Positions 43,825-52,788 of a DNA stretch of 64,000 nt are shown here, piece by piece (position 1 is the first letter of the stretch; each line of letters starts with the position of its first letter). The stretch is from positions 1 to 64,000 of the forward strand of contig CAMKMD010000010.1 in NCBI GenBank assembly GCA_946413815.1, in the 5' to 3' direction. The stretch is from an uncultured Ruminococcus sp. (GTDB taxonomy: Bacteria; Bacillota; Clostridia; Oscillospirales; Ruminococcaceae). The notes under the pieces are model-generated. The model did not search any database, was not told the DNA's origin, and was given only the letters and a program-made list of their open reading frames with translations. The translations under genes were made by a program, and so were the position numbers.

Positions 43825-43845
43825 GTTATATCCGCATCTCAGTAA

Positions 43846-44865
43846 TCAGTGGTACTTCACCAGCGCCGCCTTGTCAAAGCCGTCAAGAAGGGTGGTGGTC
43901 TGGCTGAATGCCACGGCAGTACCCTTTGCGGCACAGTTTATAGTATCCTTTGCCACACGGCAGTCTATGCCGAGTGTGCGCTTGATGAGCTGTGTGAGTC
44001 CTCCGAGCAGCGCTCCGCCGCCTGTGAGAAGAAGTCCGTTGTCCTTGATATCGCCAACAAGCTCCGGCGGTACGTTCTCAAGGGACTGGCGTATAGCCTC
44101 CATGATAGCGAAGGTCTCGTCCTCTATAGCCTGGAAGAGCTCTGTCTCGCTGAGGACTACCTGTGCAGGAAGTCCCTTGAGCAGGCTCCTGCCCTTTACA
44201 AGGTATGTGACATCATCGCTGGGGTCATAGAGATTGCAGAGCTCCTTCTTCACGGTCTCCGCAGTTCTCTCACCGATGAGCAGCTTGAAGCGGTTCTGCA
44301 TATACTTCATGATTGCACGGTCAATGGTATTGCCGGCGTTCTTTATGGTATTGGATGCAACTACGCCGTTCATGGATATGACAGCGATATCCGTGGTGCC
44401 TCCGCCGATATCCACTATCATATGTCCCCTTGCCTTGGTAACATCCACGCCTGCGCCGAGTATCGCTGCGATAGGTGCCTGTATCAGGTATATCTGCCTT
44501 GCACCTGCACCTCTTGCCGCCTCAACGACCGCACGGCTCTCGATATCGGTAATGAAGGAGGGGATACATATAACTATCCTCGGCTTCATAAGCTGTCTGC
44601 CGCTTACCTTGATGACGAATTCACGTATCATGCTGTGAACCAGGTCCGCATCGGAGATAACGCCCTCGCTTATGGGGCGTGCAACAGCGATATAGTCAGG
44701 GTTCCTGCCTATCATATCATAGGCCTCCTGACCGACTGCAAGCACTCTGTCATTGCGTGTATTGTATGCGATGACCGAGGGCTCGCTGAGCACAACGCCC
44801 TTACTGCCCATCGTCATCACGATATTGGAGGTTCCGAGATCTATTCCTATATCAGAGTTTGCCAT
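43846..44865 (-). CDS. mreB: MreB-type rod-shape actin
   Basis: This 339-residue protein is an MreB/Mbl-family actin that guides lateral cell-wall synthesis. The phosphate-1 motif IGIDLGTSNIVM, the phosphate-2 motif IVDIGGGTTDIAVIS and the adenosine motif LLLTGGGALLGGL are intact. It is not next to mreC or mreD, which is common for second copies or Mbl-like members. It starts 21 bases after the recD2 stop with AAAGGAAC as ribosome site, so the two may be cotranscribed. Confidence 0.9.
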   Translation of the reverse strand: MANSDIGIDLGTSNIVMTMGSKGVVLSEPSVIAYNTRNDRVLAVGQEAYDMIGRNPDYIAVARPISEGVISDADLVHSMIREFVIKVSGRQLMKPRIVICIPSFITDIESRAVVEAARGAGARQIYLIQAPIAAILGAGVDVTKARGHMIVDIGGGTTDIAVISMNGVVASNTIKNAGNTIDRAIMKYMQNRFKLLIGERTAETVKKELCNLYDPSDDVTYLVKGRSLLKGLPAQVVLSETELFQAIEDETFAIMEAIRQSLENVPPELVGDIKDNGLLLTGGGALLGGLTQLIKRTLGIDCRVAKDTINCAAKGTAVAFSQTTTLLDGFDKAALVKYH

Positions 44866-44886
44866 AGCTTGTTCCTTTCCTGTTCT

Positions 44887-47166
44887 CTATTCTTCTGTAT
44901 CGGTCATACCGCCTATGGTCATAAGCTCTGCTGTATCTTCCGTTTCAGCGGAGAGGGGCTCCTTATCAGGCTCCTTCATCAGCATCGCCCTCAGGCAGGT
45001 ATAGCGGCGTGTGCGCCTGATATTGGCTACCATGCGCTCTATCTTGTCCTCTGTTCCCACAAGTATCAGCAGCTTCTTGGCTCTGGTAACTGCGGTATAA
45101 AGCAGGTTTCTGTAGCTCAGCTTCTCAAATCCGCCCATGACAGGCATTATGACGGCCTCGAACTCACAGCCCTGGCTCTTGTGTACCGTTATGGCGTAAG
45201 CAAGCTCAAGCTGCGGAAGAAGATCGAAGGTGTAAGCAGTCACTCTGCCGTCAAAATCAACAACGGCGGTCTGAGTGGCATTGTTGACGGAGACTATCTT
45301 TCCGATATCCCCGTTGAATACGCCTGTCCCCTGCTCGCTGCCACGCTTCCACACAAGGTCGTAGTTGTTCCGTGTCTGCATTACCTTGTCTCCTGTGCGG
45401 TAGGTGTAGATCATGCTCTTCACTTCCTGCTTCAGGCTGTCCGGCGGATTGAGGGCGTTCTGCAGCACCTTGTTGAGCTCTATGGTGCCGACTGTTCCCT
45501 TGCGTGAGGGGGATATTATCTGTATATCATCGATGGGCGAATAGCCGTAAGCCTTCGGGAGGCGATCCCTGTTAAGGCTGACGATGAGCTCCGTCGCATT
45601 ATTGTAGTCAGCGCGGCGGAAGAAGAAAAAGTCGCTGTCCTTGCGGGTAAGATCGGGCAGCTCGCCGGATATGATCCGGTGTGCATTGGTAACGATGCAG
45701 CTCTGCTGCGCCTGACGGAATATCTCCGTCAGCTGTACCACAGGCACCTCGCCGCTCGAGATAAGGTCTCTCAGGAGGTTTCCCGCACCGACTGACGGCA
45801 GCTGATCCGTATCGCCTACCATCACGAGCCTGCACCCGAGGCGCAGGGCTCTCAGCAGCTTTTCAAAAAGCACTACGTCCACCATGGACATCTCATCGAT
45901 GATGACAACGTCGCAGTCAAGGGGATTGTTCTCATTGTGGGCGAAGGTCAGCTTTCCGGAAGCATCGTATACCACCTCGAGCAGACGGTGTATAGTCTTT
46001 GCAGTGCATCCGGTAAGGTCTGACATACGCTTTGCGGCACGTCCCGTAGGAGCTGTCAGCAGCACCCTTTCTCCCCGTTTCCGGAAGATGGAGATTATGG
46101 CGTCAAGTGTGGTGGTCTTTCCTGTGCCGGGGCCGCCGGTGAGTATCATAAGTCCCCGTGATATGGCCGTATTTATCGCCTTGCGCTGCAGTGTCTGATA
46201 GTGGATGTTCTTTTCCTCCTCCTCGATATCGATAAGGGTATCGTAATCGAAATCCTCGGGTGAAGAAAAGGCTTTCAGTATATGTATGCGGTCGCTGATA
46301 TAGCTCTCCGCATAGAAGTAATCGGGAAGATAAGTGTACTCCCTCTCGTTCTTCATGAAATCGAACAGCTCATGGTCATCGATGGCTGCATTGAGGGAGT
46401 TGAAGAAATCGCGTTCGGTTATGCCCAGTGCGTTCTTCGAGAGTTCAAGGAGAGAATCCACCGGAAGGCAGGTATGTCCGCTCCGCACTGCATTCTCACG
46501 CAGGATGTACTGCATACCCGCTATGACTCTCTTGTCGGAATTCTTCTCAATGTGCATATCATGCGCTATCTCATCAGCCTTGCGGAAATCGATGCCTATG
46601 CTGTCGCTGCACAGGATGTAGGGATTCGATTTGATAAGCGTCATGGCATCGGCGCCGTGCTGGCGGAAGGTGTTCATAGCGAACTGCGATTTAATCTCGT
46701 ACTGCGAGAAGAAGGACATTATTATCCTCAGGGAGAAGAGCTTCCTCGCCTCCTCCGCAATGGAATCGCACATCTTCGGGGATATCCCCCTTACCTGAGA
46801 AAGCCGGTATGGGTCGTTCTCAATGACGGAGAGCGTCTGATCCCCGAACACGTTGACTATCTTCCTGGCAAGCCCCGGGCCTATACCCTTGATAGCTCCC
46901 GATGCAAGATACTTTTCTATATTCACCACGGTCGAGGGCAGCTTCCTTTCGCAGTATACCGCCTGGAACTGTGTGCCGAATTTCTTGTGCGTGATGTAGT
47001 TTCCTTCAAGGATGAGGCTTTCTCCCACATCCGTATCGCCCAGCTCACCGACTACAGTTATAAGCTCACCGCCCGCATCAAGGTCTATGACGGTATATCC
47101 GGTTATGTCATTGTGAAAGACTATGCTCTCAACTGTGCCCTCGATATGAAGCGTCTGCTCGGACAT
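44887..47166 (-). CDS. recD2: RecD2-type ATP-dependent DNA helicase
   Basis: This 759-residue SF1B helicase resembles RecD2/YrrC. It has the extra N-terminal region of the RecD2 branch with helix-hairpin-helix motifs (SGAIKGIGPGLARKIV, QVRGISPKMC), Walker A LTGGPGTGKTTT, Walker B VVIIDEMSM, motif III VMVGDTDQLPSVGAG and the late YAITVHKSQGCEF and LYTAVTRAKK motifs. It unwinds DNA 5' to 3' in repair, without RecBC. The start follows AAGGAGGGG. A promoter sits at 47205-47233, at the end of the upstream small gene. Confidence 0.93.
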   Translation of the reverse strand: MSEQTLHIEGTVESIVFHNDITGYTVIDLDAGGELITVVGELGDTDVGESLILEGNYITHKKFGTQFQAVYCERKLPSTVVNIEKYLASGAIKGIGPGLARKIVNVFGDQTLSVIENDPYRLSQVRGISPKMCDSIAEEARKLFSLRIIMSFFSQYEIKSQFAMNTFRQHGADAMTLIKSNPYILCSDSIGIDFRKADEIAHDMHIEKNSDKRVIAGMQYILRENAVRSGHTCLPVDSLLELSKNALGITERDFFNSLNAAIDDHELFDFMKNEREYTYLPDYFYAESYISDRIHILKAFSSPEDFDYDTLIDIEEEEKNIHYQTLQRKAINTAISRGLMILTGGPGTGKTTTLDAIISIFRKRGERVLLTAPTGRAAKRMSDLTGCTAKTIHRLLEVVYDASGKLTFAHNENNPLDCDVVIIDEMSMVDVVLFEKLLRALRLGCRLVMVGDTDQLPSVGAGNLLRDLISSGEVPVVQLTEIFRQAQQSCIVTNAHRIISGELPDLTRKDSDFFFFRRADYNNATELIVSLNRDRLPKAYGYSPIDDIQIISPSRKGTVGTIELNKVLQNALNPPDSLKQEVKSMIYTYRTGDKVMQTRNNYDLVWKRGSEQGTGVFNGDIGKIVSVNNATQTAVVDFDGRVTAYTFDLLPQLELAYAITVHKSQGCEFEAVIMPVMGGFEKLSYRNLLYTAVTRAKKLLILVGTEDKIERMVANIRRTRRYTCLRAMLMKEPDKEPLSAETEDTAELMTIGGMTDTEE

Positions 47167-47204
47167 TCTGCCCCCTCCTTTCCGTTACTGCATAGCTATT
47201 TTAT

Positions 47205-47233
47205 ATTATACTATACTTTCTCCGGAATTGCAA
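47205..47233 (-). promoter_or_regulatory. Promoter of recD2-mreB
   Basis: Minus strand: TTGCAA, 17 bases, TATAAT. The -35 lies within the last codons of the upstream small gene. Confidence 0.65.
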
Positions 47234-47549
47234 ATGTTTTCAATAATATTTTTTCGAGCTCCTCCGCCTTTACTATCACACAATCCGGCTCATTGGAGCA
47301 GAACTGACGGCACAGACCGAGCTGCTCCTCCGTAGCGGAATAATCCGCTATGATGAGCGAGGTCCTGCCGCCAGAGTGCAGAGCCAGCACATCAAGGCGC
47401 TGCGGCAGGAGGGTATCCTCCGCAAACACCGGCAGCACTGCCGCGTACAGAGGTCTCACCTCCCTTGCAGGCAGCAGAAAGACAAATACCACCTCGGCAG
47501 CCGCTATGAATGCCAGCACCGAAGCCGCTATCATTATCGTTATATCCAT
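47211..47549 (-). CDS. Small membrane-anchored unknown protein
   Basis: I do not recognise this 112-residue protein. One N-terminal membrane helix (about residues 5-27) is followed by a soluble part of 80 residues with alternating strands (LDVLALHSGGRTSLIIADYS, CVIVKAEELEKILLKTF). The ATG has a GGGGGAG site one short step upstream and the codon pattern looks coding. It is the first gene of the minus-strand group leading into recD2. A role tied to recD2 cannot be inferred. Confidence 0.6.
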   Translation of the reverse strand: MDITIMIAASVLAFIAAAEVVFVFLLPAREVRPLYAAVLPVFAEDTLLPQRLDVLALHSGGRTSLIIADYSATEEQLGLCRQFCSNEPDCVIVKAEELEKILLKTFAIPEKV

Positions 47550-47612
47550 ACCCTCTCCCCCTTCGTCACAGTCACTGCTTCATGATATGCGCGGTCAGGG
47601 GGATGTGATACA

Positions 47613-47648
47613 GAAAAGAGGCCGTCCGGTCAGACCGGGCAGCCTCTG
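47613..47648 (-). terminator. Terminator of the GH9 gene
   Basis: On the minus strand, agaggc...gcctct arms with an inner cggtc/gaccgg pair, followed by tttt, right after the stop at 47654. Confidence 0.75.
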
Positions 47649-47653
47649 TATCT

Positions 47654-50020
47654 TTATTCTGCTTCCTGTGCAACTACAAGCTTTCTGAGGAATACCTCAT
47701 CGAAGCTGTCAACTCTTCCGTCGCCGTTGAAATCGAACTGGTCAGCTATCTCCTTGGAATCGAAATCAGCTATACCGAGCAGCATACGGTTAAGGCGTAC
47801 AAGATGTGCGGCCTTGTATCTCTTGGCAGGTGTTGTGCCGTCGGGCTCAGTACCGCCTATGAGCTTGCCGCTTGCGTATACGCATACGTTATCGCACTTC
47901 TCCGCAAGCTCAACACCGCCGACGATATCGTCGTAATCGCCCTCGAGCTCCTTGATGCCCTTGCGGCTCCAGTCATTGGTGCTGTCCCACTTGTCGCCGT
48001 AGTACATACCGATGATGAGCTGATACTTCTTGTTGGAATTGGCTATAGCGTAGCCGTCCCATGATATCTCAACATAGTAGATATCGTCCTTGTACTGCTT
48101 CGGCTGGGAGAGAGTTGCTGACTTGTCAGCCACCTCGGTCTCCACCTGATCGTAGGTCTTCTGGAGAACGAAGCTGCCGGGGATGCCGGAATTGTTCTCG
48201 AATTCCTTGATGCTGAAATAGTAGCGGATGGAGATATCATCATGGGGCTCAAGTGAATCGGTGTTCACGAAGAATGTCAGCTTGGTAACGCCTGCGCCTG
48301 TGGACTCCGGTGAATCCTGACAGTAGCCTGCAACCCAGAAGCTGTCGCCGGCAAAGATCTGTGTATCATCCTGCTTTTCAGCGGGGGGGAAGTTGGGCTC
48401 CGCCTTCATGGAGGAGTCGCCGTACCTTGCATAGAGTCCGGCAGAAGCGCCTGTGAATGCGGCGTTGTAGTCGATGGTTACCTCGTTGTATACCCAGTCA
48501 GCCGTTGTATCGCTGTGGTTGTCAGCCTGATCGGGGCCGCCTGCGAGAGCGCCCCAGAGTACGTGCTTCTGCTCGCCCGGATCCTCAGCCATGGTAAGGC
48601 CGGATGCGGCACGGTGATGGGGGTACTTTACTGCGTTGTCCGAATATCCTACAACATAGCATCGGTCAAGGGGATTGTCGCCGAGGATGTATTCCATCTG
48701 TCCCTTTGCCCAGTCAGAGAAGCAGTAATCCGGGTTCTTGTCGTTGTATCTGTCCTTGCCCTTCTGATACTTGTCGTATACCAGAGCACAGAACTGAGCG
48801 GCTGTATTGTATCGGCAGCTGCCCCACTTGTCGAAGAAGAGGTATCCGCCGGCAGAGTATTTGCCCTTCTCGCCGTCACGGTAGGCATTGAGCGCCTTGG
48901 CCTCCATGTACCAGAAGTCTATATCCTCATAGGGATTGCGTCCGGCTGCTGTGCGGTATTCCTCGCATACCTCAGGGTATTCGTCCTGTATGCGGCCGAG
49001 GAGTATGGAAACGCCGTTCCACATATCGTTCCAGCAGAACACATATCCCGGAGGTGCATAGTAGTCAACATAGGGCAGGCAGGCCTCGAGGTAATCGTGA
49101 TCCTTTGTTATGAGGTAGAGCCAGCAGGCTGCAAAGGAATAATCGTCCTCCCACTTGCTTGAGGTATAGAAGCTCGCAGGACCATCTCCGCCCTTGCCGA
49201 CGCCCTTCTCGTTCCTTTCTGCGAACTCGAAGAGAGCCTTTGCGTAGTCGAGGCACTTGTCTGCATACTCCTTGTCTGTGTCTTTGAAGTTGAGGTAGTT
49301 GATAGCAAGAGCGGCAGCACTCTCGGAAACGTCATCCGTGGTCGGGAGATCGTCCGTTGCGAACCATGCAGGTCTTGCCATTGCATCTATCTCGGGAGAC
49401 TGCCAGTAGCTGTGGTCGATAGCGCCGTCGCCTACCTGATAGCAGAAGGCTATTACCTTACCGGACTTGTCGCGGAAGGTGGAGCGCATGAAGTAGTCGC
49501 AGAAATGACGGCATATAGTCTCGATGTGCTCTGTCTGCTCTGCTGCCTCGTATGAATCACGGAACTCATAGTAGCCCCATGATACGGCAGATGCGGCATA
49601 GGCCTCCGGAAGGCCGAATTTTACGTGGTCGCCCGCATCGTGATATCCGCCCGATACGTCAACAGTGCCGTCGCCGTCCGGGTCGAGTATGTCCTTGTAT
49701 TTTGCAATGAATGCCTCGGAAAGGTTAGTTCCCACCGACTGCTCATCCATCGGTCTCAGCGGCACCTTTGCATCATATACGTGGCAGTTGCCTCTCCACG
49801 GGAGCCGGTTCTTGCCCTCAACGTCAGTACCGCACATATTCGCATCGTAGAAGTGCAGCGAGTACTGCAGCAGCTTCGCCCAGTTCGCATCAACTTCATG
49901 ATACTCAGCTACATCGGCCTGTGCCGGGCCGGCAGCTACAGCCGGTATCGAGCCCGGCAAGGCAGACACAAGTGTGGCTGCTCCCGCTGCTAAAGCGGTC
50001 ATCCTTTTGTATATCTTCAT
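47654..50020 (-). CDS. Secreted GH9 cellulase with CBM3c and degenerate dockerin
   Basis: This 788-residue secreted enzyme has a signal peptide (about 1-30) and a GH9 domain (about 40-525) with the base motif GYHDAGDHVKF, the PHHRAASG histidine motif and the catalytic glutamate in YNEVTIDYNAAF. A CBM3c-like module (about 535-690; FRYYF-type SIRYYFSIKEF and DDIYYVEISWDG, NDWSRKG) is the usual partner of processive GH9 endoglucanases. The last 55 residues look like a dockerin that has kept one calcium loop (FDFNGDGRVDSFDE) while the first loop is lost. Start at 50020 follows GGAGG by five bases. It has its own promoter and leader hairpin and is transcribed alone. Confidence 0.9.
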   Translation of the reverse strand: MKIYKRMTALAAGAATLVSALPGSIPAVAAGPAQADVAEYHEVDANWAKLLQYSLHFYDANMCGTDVEGKNRLPWRGNCHVYDAKVPLRPMDEQSVGTNLSEAFIAKYKDILDPDGDGTVDVSGGYHDAGDHVKFGLPEAYAASAVSWGYYEFRDSYEAAEQTEHIETICRHFCDYFMRSTFRDKSGKVIAFCYQVGDGAIDHSYWQSPEIDAMARPAWFATDDLPTTDDVSESAAALAINYLNFKDTDKEYADKCLDYAKALFEFAERNEKGVGKGGDGPASFYTSSKWEDDYSFAACWLYLITKDHDYLEACLPYVDYYAPPGYVFCWNDMWNGVSILLGRIQDEYPEVCEEYRTAAGRNPYEDIDFWYMEAKALNAYRDGEKGKYSAGGYLFFDKWGSCRYNTAAQFCALVYDKYQKGKDRYNDKNPDYCFSDWAKGQMEYILGDNPLDRCYVVGYSDNAVKYPHHRAASGLTMAEDPGEQKHVLWGALAGGPDQADNHSDTTADWVYNEVTIDYNAAFTGASAGLYARYGDSSMKAEPNFPPAEKQDDTQIFAGDSFWVAGYCQDSPESTGAGVTKLTFFVNTDSLEPHDDISIRYYFSIKEFENNSGIPGSFVLQKTYDQVETEVADKSATLSQPKQYKDDIYYVEISWDGYAIANSNKKYQLIIGMYYGDKWDSTNDWSRKGIKELEGDYDDIVGGVELAEKCDNVCVYASGKLIGGTEPDGTTPAKRYKAAHLVRLNRMLLGIADFDSKEIADQFDFNGDGRVDSFDEVFLRKLVVAQEAE

Positions 50021-50047
50021 GTTTTCCTCCTTTGGCATCAGCCTCGT

Positions 50048-50069
50048 GTACCCGCCCCCCTCCGGGCAG
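50048..50069 (-). promoter_or_regulatory. Leader hairpin of the GH9 gene
   Basis: On the minus strand, acctgccc and gggcgggt form an 8-bp stem (one G-U pair) around a G-rich loop, in the leader before the ribosome site. Confidence 0.45.
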
Positions 50070-50095
50070 GTGTTTCCGATGTCCTCTATAACTCC

Positions 50096-50124
50096 AGTCT
50101 ACCATATTTCCACCCCCGTGTCAA
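50096..50124 (-). promoter_or_regulatory. Promoter of the GH9 gene
   Basis: Minus strand: TTGACA, 17 bases, TAGACT. Confidence 0.7.
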
Positions 50125-50153
50125 TCCAAAAAATGCGGATACGCAAACCGGCG

Positions 50154-50384
50154 GCCTTTGCAGTTATGTGATACCTCTGACAGACCGGTATTGAGGGCTC
50201 CGCCCTCAAACTCCCGCCAAAGGGACTCGTCCCTTTGGAATCCCACTGCAAAACCGGCCCTCCCCATAAATGGGGAGGGCCGGTTTTGAAATGAGAGTCC
50301 AGAGAGGTGAAACCTCTTTGGCAGGGGTGTGGGGGCAGCGCCCCCACTATCAGTACGCCGGAAGTATCATACACCGGCAAAGGC
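50154..50384. mobile_element. MITE-like palindromic element without transposase
   Basis: The whole 231-base stretch is an imperfect palindrome. Its ends gcctttgc (50154-50161) and gcaaaggc (50377-50384) are exact inverted repeats and similarity continues inward on both sides. The centre is a perfect 17-bp stem (50250-50266 with 50271-50287) with a taaa loop. Smaller palindromes lie inside each half (gagggctccgccctc, ccaaaggg/ccctttgg, gtgggggcagcgcccccac). It encodes nothing. A decayed half-copy is at 15563-15625. No target-site duplication could be recognised. It abuts the stop of the ABC-F gene. Confidence 0.65.
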
Positions 50385-50386
50385 TG

Positions 50387-52183
50387 TCAGTCTGCGTATT
50401 CGCCTCTTGCGATGCGTTCGGCGAGGTCGTTGAGGTAGACCCAGCGTTCCATCTTCTCCTCAAGCTTTGCTTCGAGGGCTTCCTTCTTCTCTGTAAGCTC
50501 CTGGAGCTTAACGTAGTCGGAGGAATTGGCAGCGATCTCCTTTCCGGCATCCTCGATCTGCTGTTCGAGTCCGGCGATCTCGTCATCTATCATATCGTAA
50601 TCTCTCTGCTCCTTGAAGGAGAATTTCAGCTTGGTCCTGCCGGTATAGACTCTTTCCTTCTTCACCTTCGGAGCCTTTGATATGCCGCTTTCCGCCTCAC
50701 TGCGCTCACGCACCTTTCCGGCGTAGTCGGAGTAGTTGCCGTTGTACCTTATGCACTCTCCGTCACGGAACTCAAAAATCTCCGTTGCCATCTTGTCGAG
50801 GAAATAGCGGTCATGGGATACAGCAATGACAGCACCGCCGAAGCTCTGCAGATAGTCCTCGAGAATGGTGAGGGTAGCGATATCAAGGTCATTGGTAGGC
50901 TCGTCAAGAAGGAGTATATTCGGCGCAGTCATGAGTATCTTCAGGAGATACAGTCTCTTGCGTTCTCCGCCGGAAAGCTTCTCTATGCGGTTCCACTGGA
51001 GCTCCGAACTGAACATGAAGCGTTCGAGCATCTGCGAGGCTGTAACTGTGCCGTCAGGAGTCCTCACGATATCAGCAGTCTCCCTGATGTACTCTATGAC
51101 CCGCATGGTGGGGTCCATAGTCTCGCATTCCTGCGAGAAATAGCCTATATTGACAGTATCGCCGATGACTATGCTGCCCCTGTCCGGTCTCACCTCACCG
51201 GTGAGCATACGCAGGAAGGTGCTCTTGCCTGCGCCGTTTCTTCCGACTATGCCTATACGTGCATCACGGGATATGATGTAGGAAAAGTCGGTTATCAGGG
51301 GCTTTCCGTCTATGCTCTTGGTGAGCCCCTCTATCTCTATGGTCTTCCTTCCGAGGCGGGTGGATACAGACTGGAGCTGCAGCTTTTCCGCCTCCGGTAT
51401 GACCTCACGGTTCTTCAGTTCCTCAAAGCGCTCTATCCTGTCCTTGGATTTCGTACCTCTCGCACGGGGGCCGCGGCTTATCCATTCCAGCTCACGGCGG
51501 TAGAGTGACCGTGCCTTGCGCTCTGAAGCCTCAGCATCAGCCTCGCGCTGTGCCTTGTATTCAAGATAGCGGCTGTAGCTGCCCTCGCAGGTGTAGACCT
51601 TTCCCCTTTCAACTTCGGCAATGCGGCTGCACACCTTGTTGAGGAAGTAACGGTCATGAGTGACCATGACTATAGCGCCGCGGTACTTCATAAGAAGCTC
51701 CTCCAGCATCTGAGCCGTCTCGTTATCTATGTGGTTGGTAGGCTCGTCGAGGAGAAGAACATCACTCGGCTGTATCAGTGCGGCCGCTATTCCGGCTCTT
51801 CGCTTCTCTCCTCCGGAGAGAGTGCTGATATCACGGCTGTGGTCAGGAAGCCCCATCTTGTCGAGTATTGCCTTTGCTTCGTACTCCTTCGATTCCTTCA
51901 GGTCAGCCGGCAGATGTGACAGCACCTGCTCAAGGATACTGCCGTGGTCATCAAATTCCGGTATCTGCGGGAGATAGGATATCCTGATGCCGTTCGTGCG
52001 TATCATCTCTCCGCTGTCAGGCTGCTCCGCTCCGGCAAGTATCCTCAGGAGGGTAGACTTTCCTGTGCCGTTTATTCCTATGATGCCGACCTTGTCGCCC
52101 TCGTTGAGATAGAAGGATACCTCATCGAGCACCTTCCTTTCCATGTAGGTCTTGGATATGTTCTGCGCTGTAAGTAATATCAA
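50387..52183 (-). CDS. ABC-F ATPase (ribosome-associated type)
   Basis: This protein of about 598 residues has two ABC ATPase domains and no membrane segment, as in ABC-F proteins that act on the ribosome. Walker A motifs are GINGTGKST and GRNGAGKST; the signature motifs LSGGEKRR and LSGGERKR and Walker B DEPTNHID and DEPTNDLD are intact. The linker between the domains and a C-terminal coiled coil (about 525-590) resemble Uup/YdiF-like members. The start is read as TTG at 52183, eight bases after AAAGGAGA; no ATG lies nearby with a ribosome site. It follows the small esterase by 72 bases, and the MITE-like element lies at its stop. Confidence 0.87.
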   Translation of the reverse strand: MILLTAQNISKTYMERKVLDEVSFYLNEGDKVGIIGINGTGKSTLLRILAGAEQPDSGEMIRTNGIRISYLPQIPEFDDHGSILEQVLSHLPADLKESKEYEAKAILDKMGLPDHSRDISTLSGGEKRRAGIAAALIQPSDVLLLDEPTNHIDNETAQMLEELLMKYRGAIVMVTHDRYFLNKVCSRIAEVERGKVYTCEGSYSRYLEYKAQREADAEASERKARSLYRRELEWISRGPRARGTKSKDRIERFEELKNREVIPEAEKLQLQSVSTRLGRKTIEIEGLTKSIDGKPLITDFSYIISRDARIGIVGRNGAGKSTFLRMLTGEVRPDRGSIVIGDTVNIGYFSQECETMDPTMRVIEYIRETADIVRTPDGTVTASQMLERFMFSSELQWNRIEKLSGGERKRLYLLKILMTAPNILLLDEPTNDLDIATLTILEDYLQSFGGAVIAVSHDRYFLDKMATEIFEFRDGECIRYNGNYSDYAGKVRERSEAESGISKAPKVKKERVYTGRTKLKFSFKEQRDYDMIDDEIAGLEQQIEDAGKEIAANSSDYVKLQELTEKKEALEAKLEEKMERWVYLNDLAERIARGEYAD

Positions 52184-52255
52184 ATGATTCTCTCCTTTTA
52201 CAGCATCATGCAGGGACTCCCGCCCCTGCATGATACCGTATGTTTTTAATTAATG

Positions 52256-52777
52256 TCACCATTCCCTGACGGCCTGAAGCGCCTTTTCAAGGTACTCCCC
52301 CAGTGGCTCTATGGAGCTGTGTCCGCCGTGTGCGCTCACCGCCATAGCCGAGAGCCTTTCACAGTTCGGCATATTACCGGGTATGAGAGTGTCCTCGTCG
52401 CCGCATATGGTATATGCAAGAGGATTCTTCTCCACCGGTGAGAGCTCACGGTACTGCCTGATGAACTCCTCCGGCATACCCGAGGTATTTATCAGTTCCA
52501 GCTCTGCCGGAAAATAGCAGGGGTTCGTGAGTATGCAGGGGCGTGTGAATATACGGCTCAGCCTGTCCGCATACCAGCAGCCCAGACTCTGTCCGACAAA
52601 TAATGTCTCCTCCGGAGCTATCATGCCCGAAAGCCATGAGAGCAGTTCCTCCGGAGCCTTATCCTGATATGGCATCTTCGGGGATACTATCGTATCCGCA
52701 GGTACTATCCCGCAGAGCGCCTTGTAGTTTCTGTTGTCCGCAGCTCCCAGGAAGCCGTGCAGATTGAGTATTTTCAT
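52256..52777 (-). CDS. Small YqiA/YcfP-like alpha/beta hydrolase
   Basis: This 173-residue cytoplasmic hydrolase has LNLHGFLGAADNRNY at its start (oxyanion region), the nucleophile elbow FVGQSLGCW (Ser in GQSLG), an aspartate in CGDEDTLIP and histidine in SAHGGHSS. This set matches the YqiA/YcfP/RBBP9-like esterases. It starts 11 bases after the stop of the LRR-transglutaminase gene, with GGAGGATG as ribosome site, so it belongs to that operon. Substrate is unknown. Confidence 0.8.
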   Translation of the reverse strand: MKILNLHGFLGAADNRNYKALCGIVPADTIVSPKMPYQDKAPEELLSWLSGMIAPEETLFVGQSLGCWYADRLSRIFTRPCILTNPCYFPAELELINTSGMPEEFIRQYRELSPVEKNPLAYTICGDEDTLIPGNMPNCERLSAMAVSAHGGHSSIEPLGEYLEKALQAVREW

Positions 52778-52788
52778 ATCATCCTCCG

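Noticed and set aside
43849-45507. 552-codon open frame opposite mreB and recD2
   Set aside because: It is antisense to two clearly conserved genes, has biased composition with many Cys and Leu, and lacks a ribosome site.
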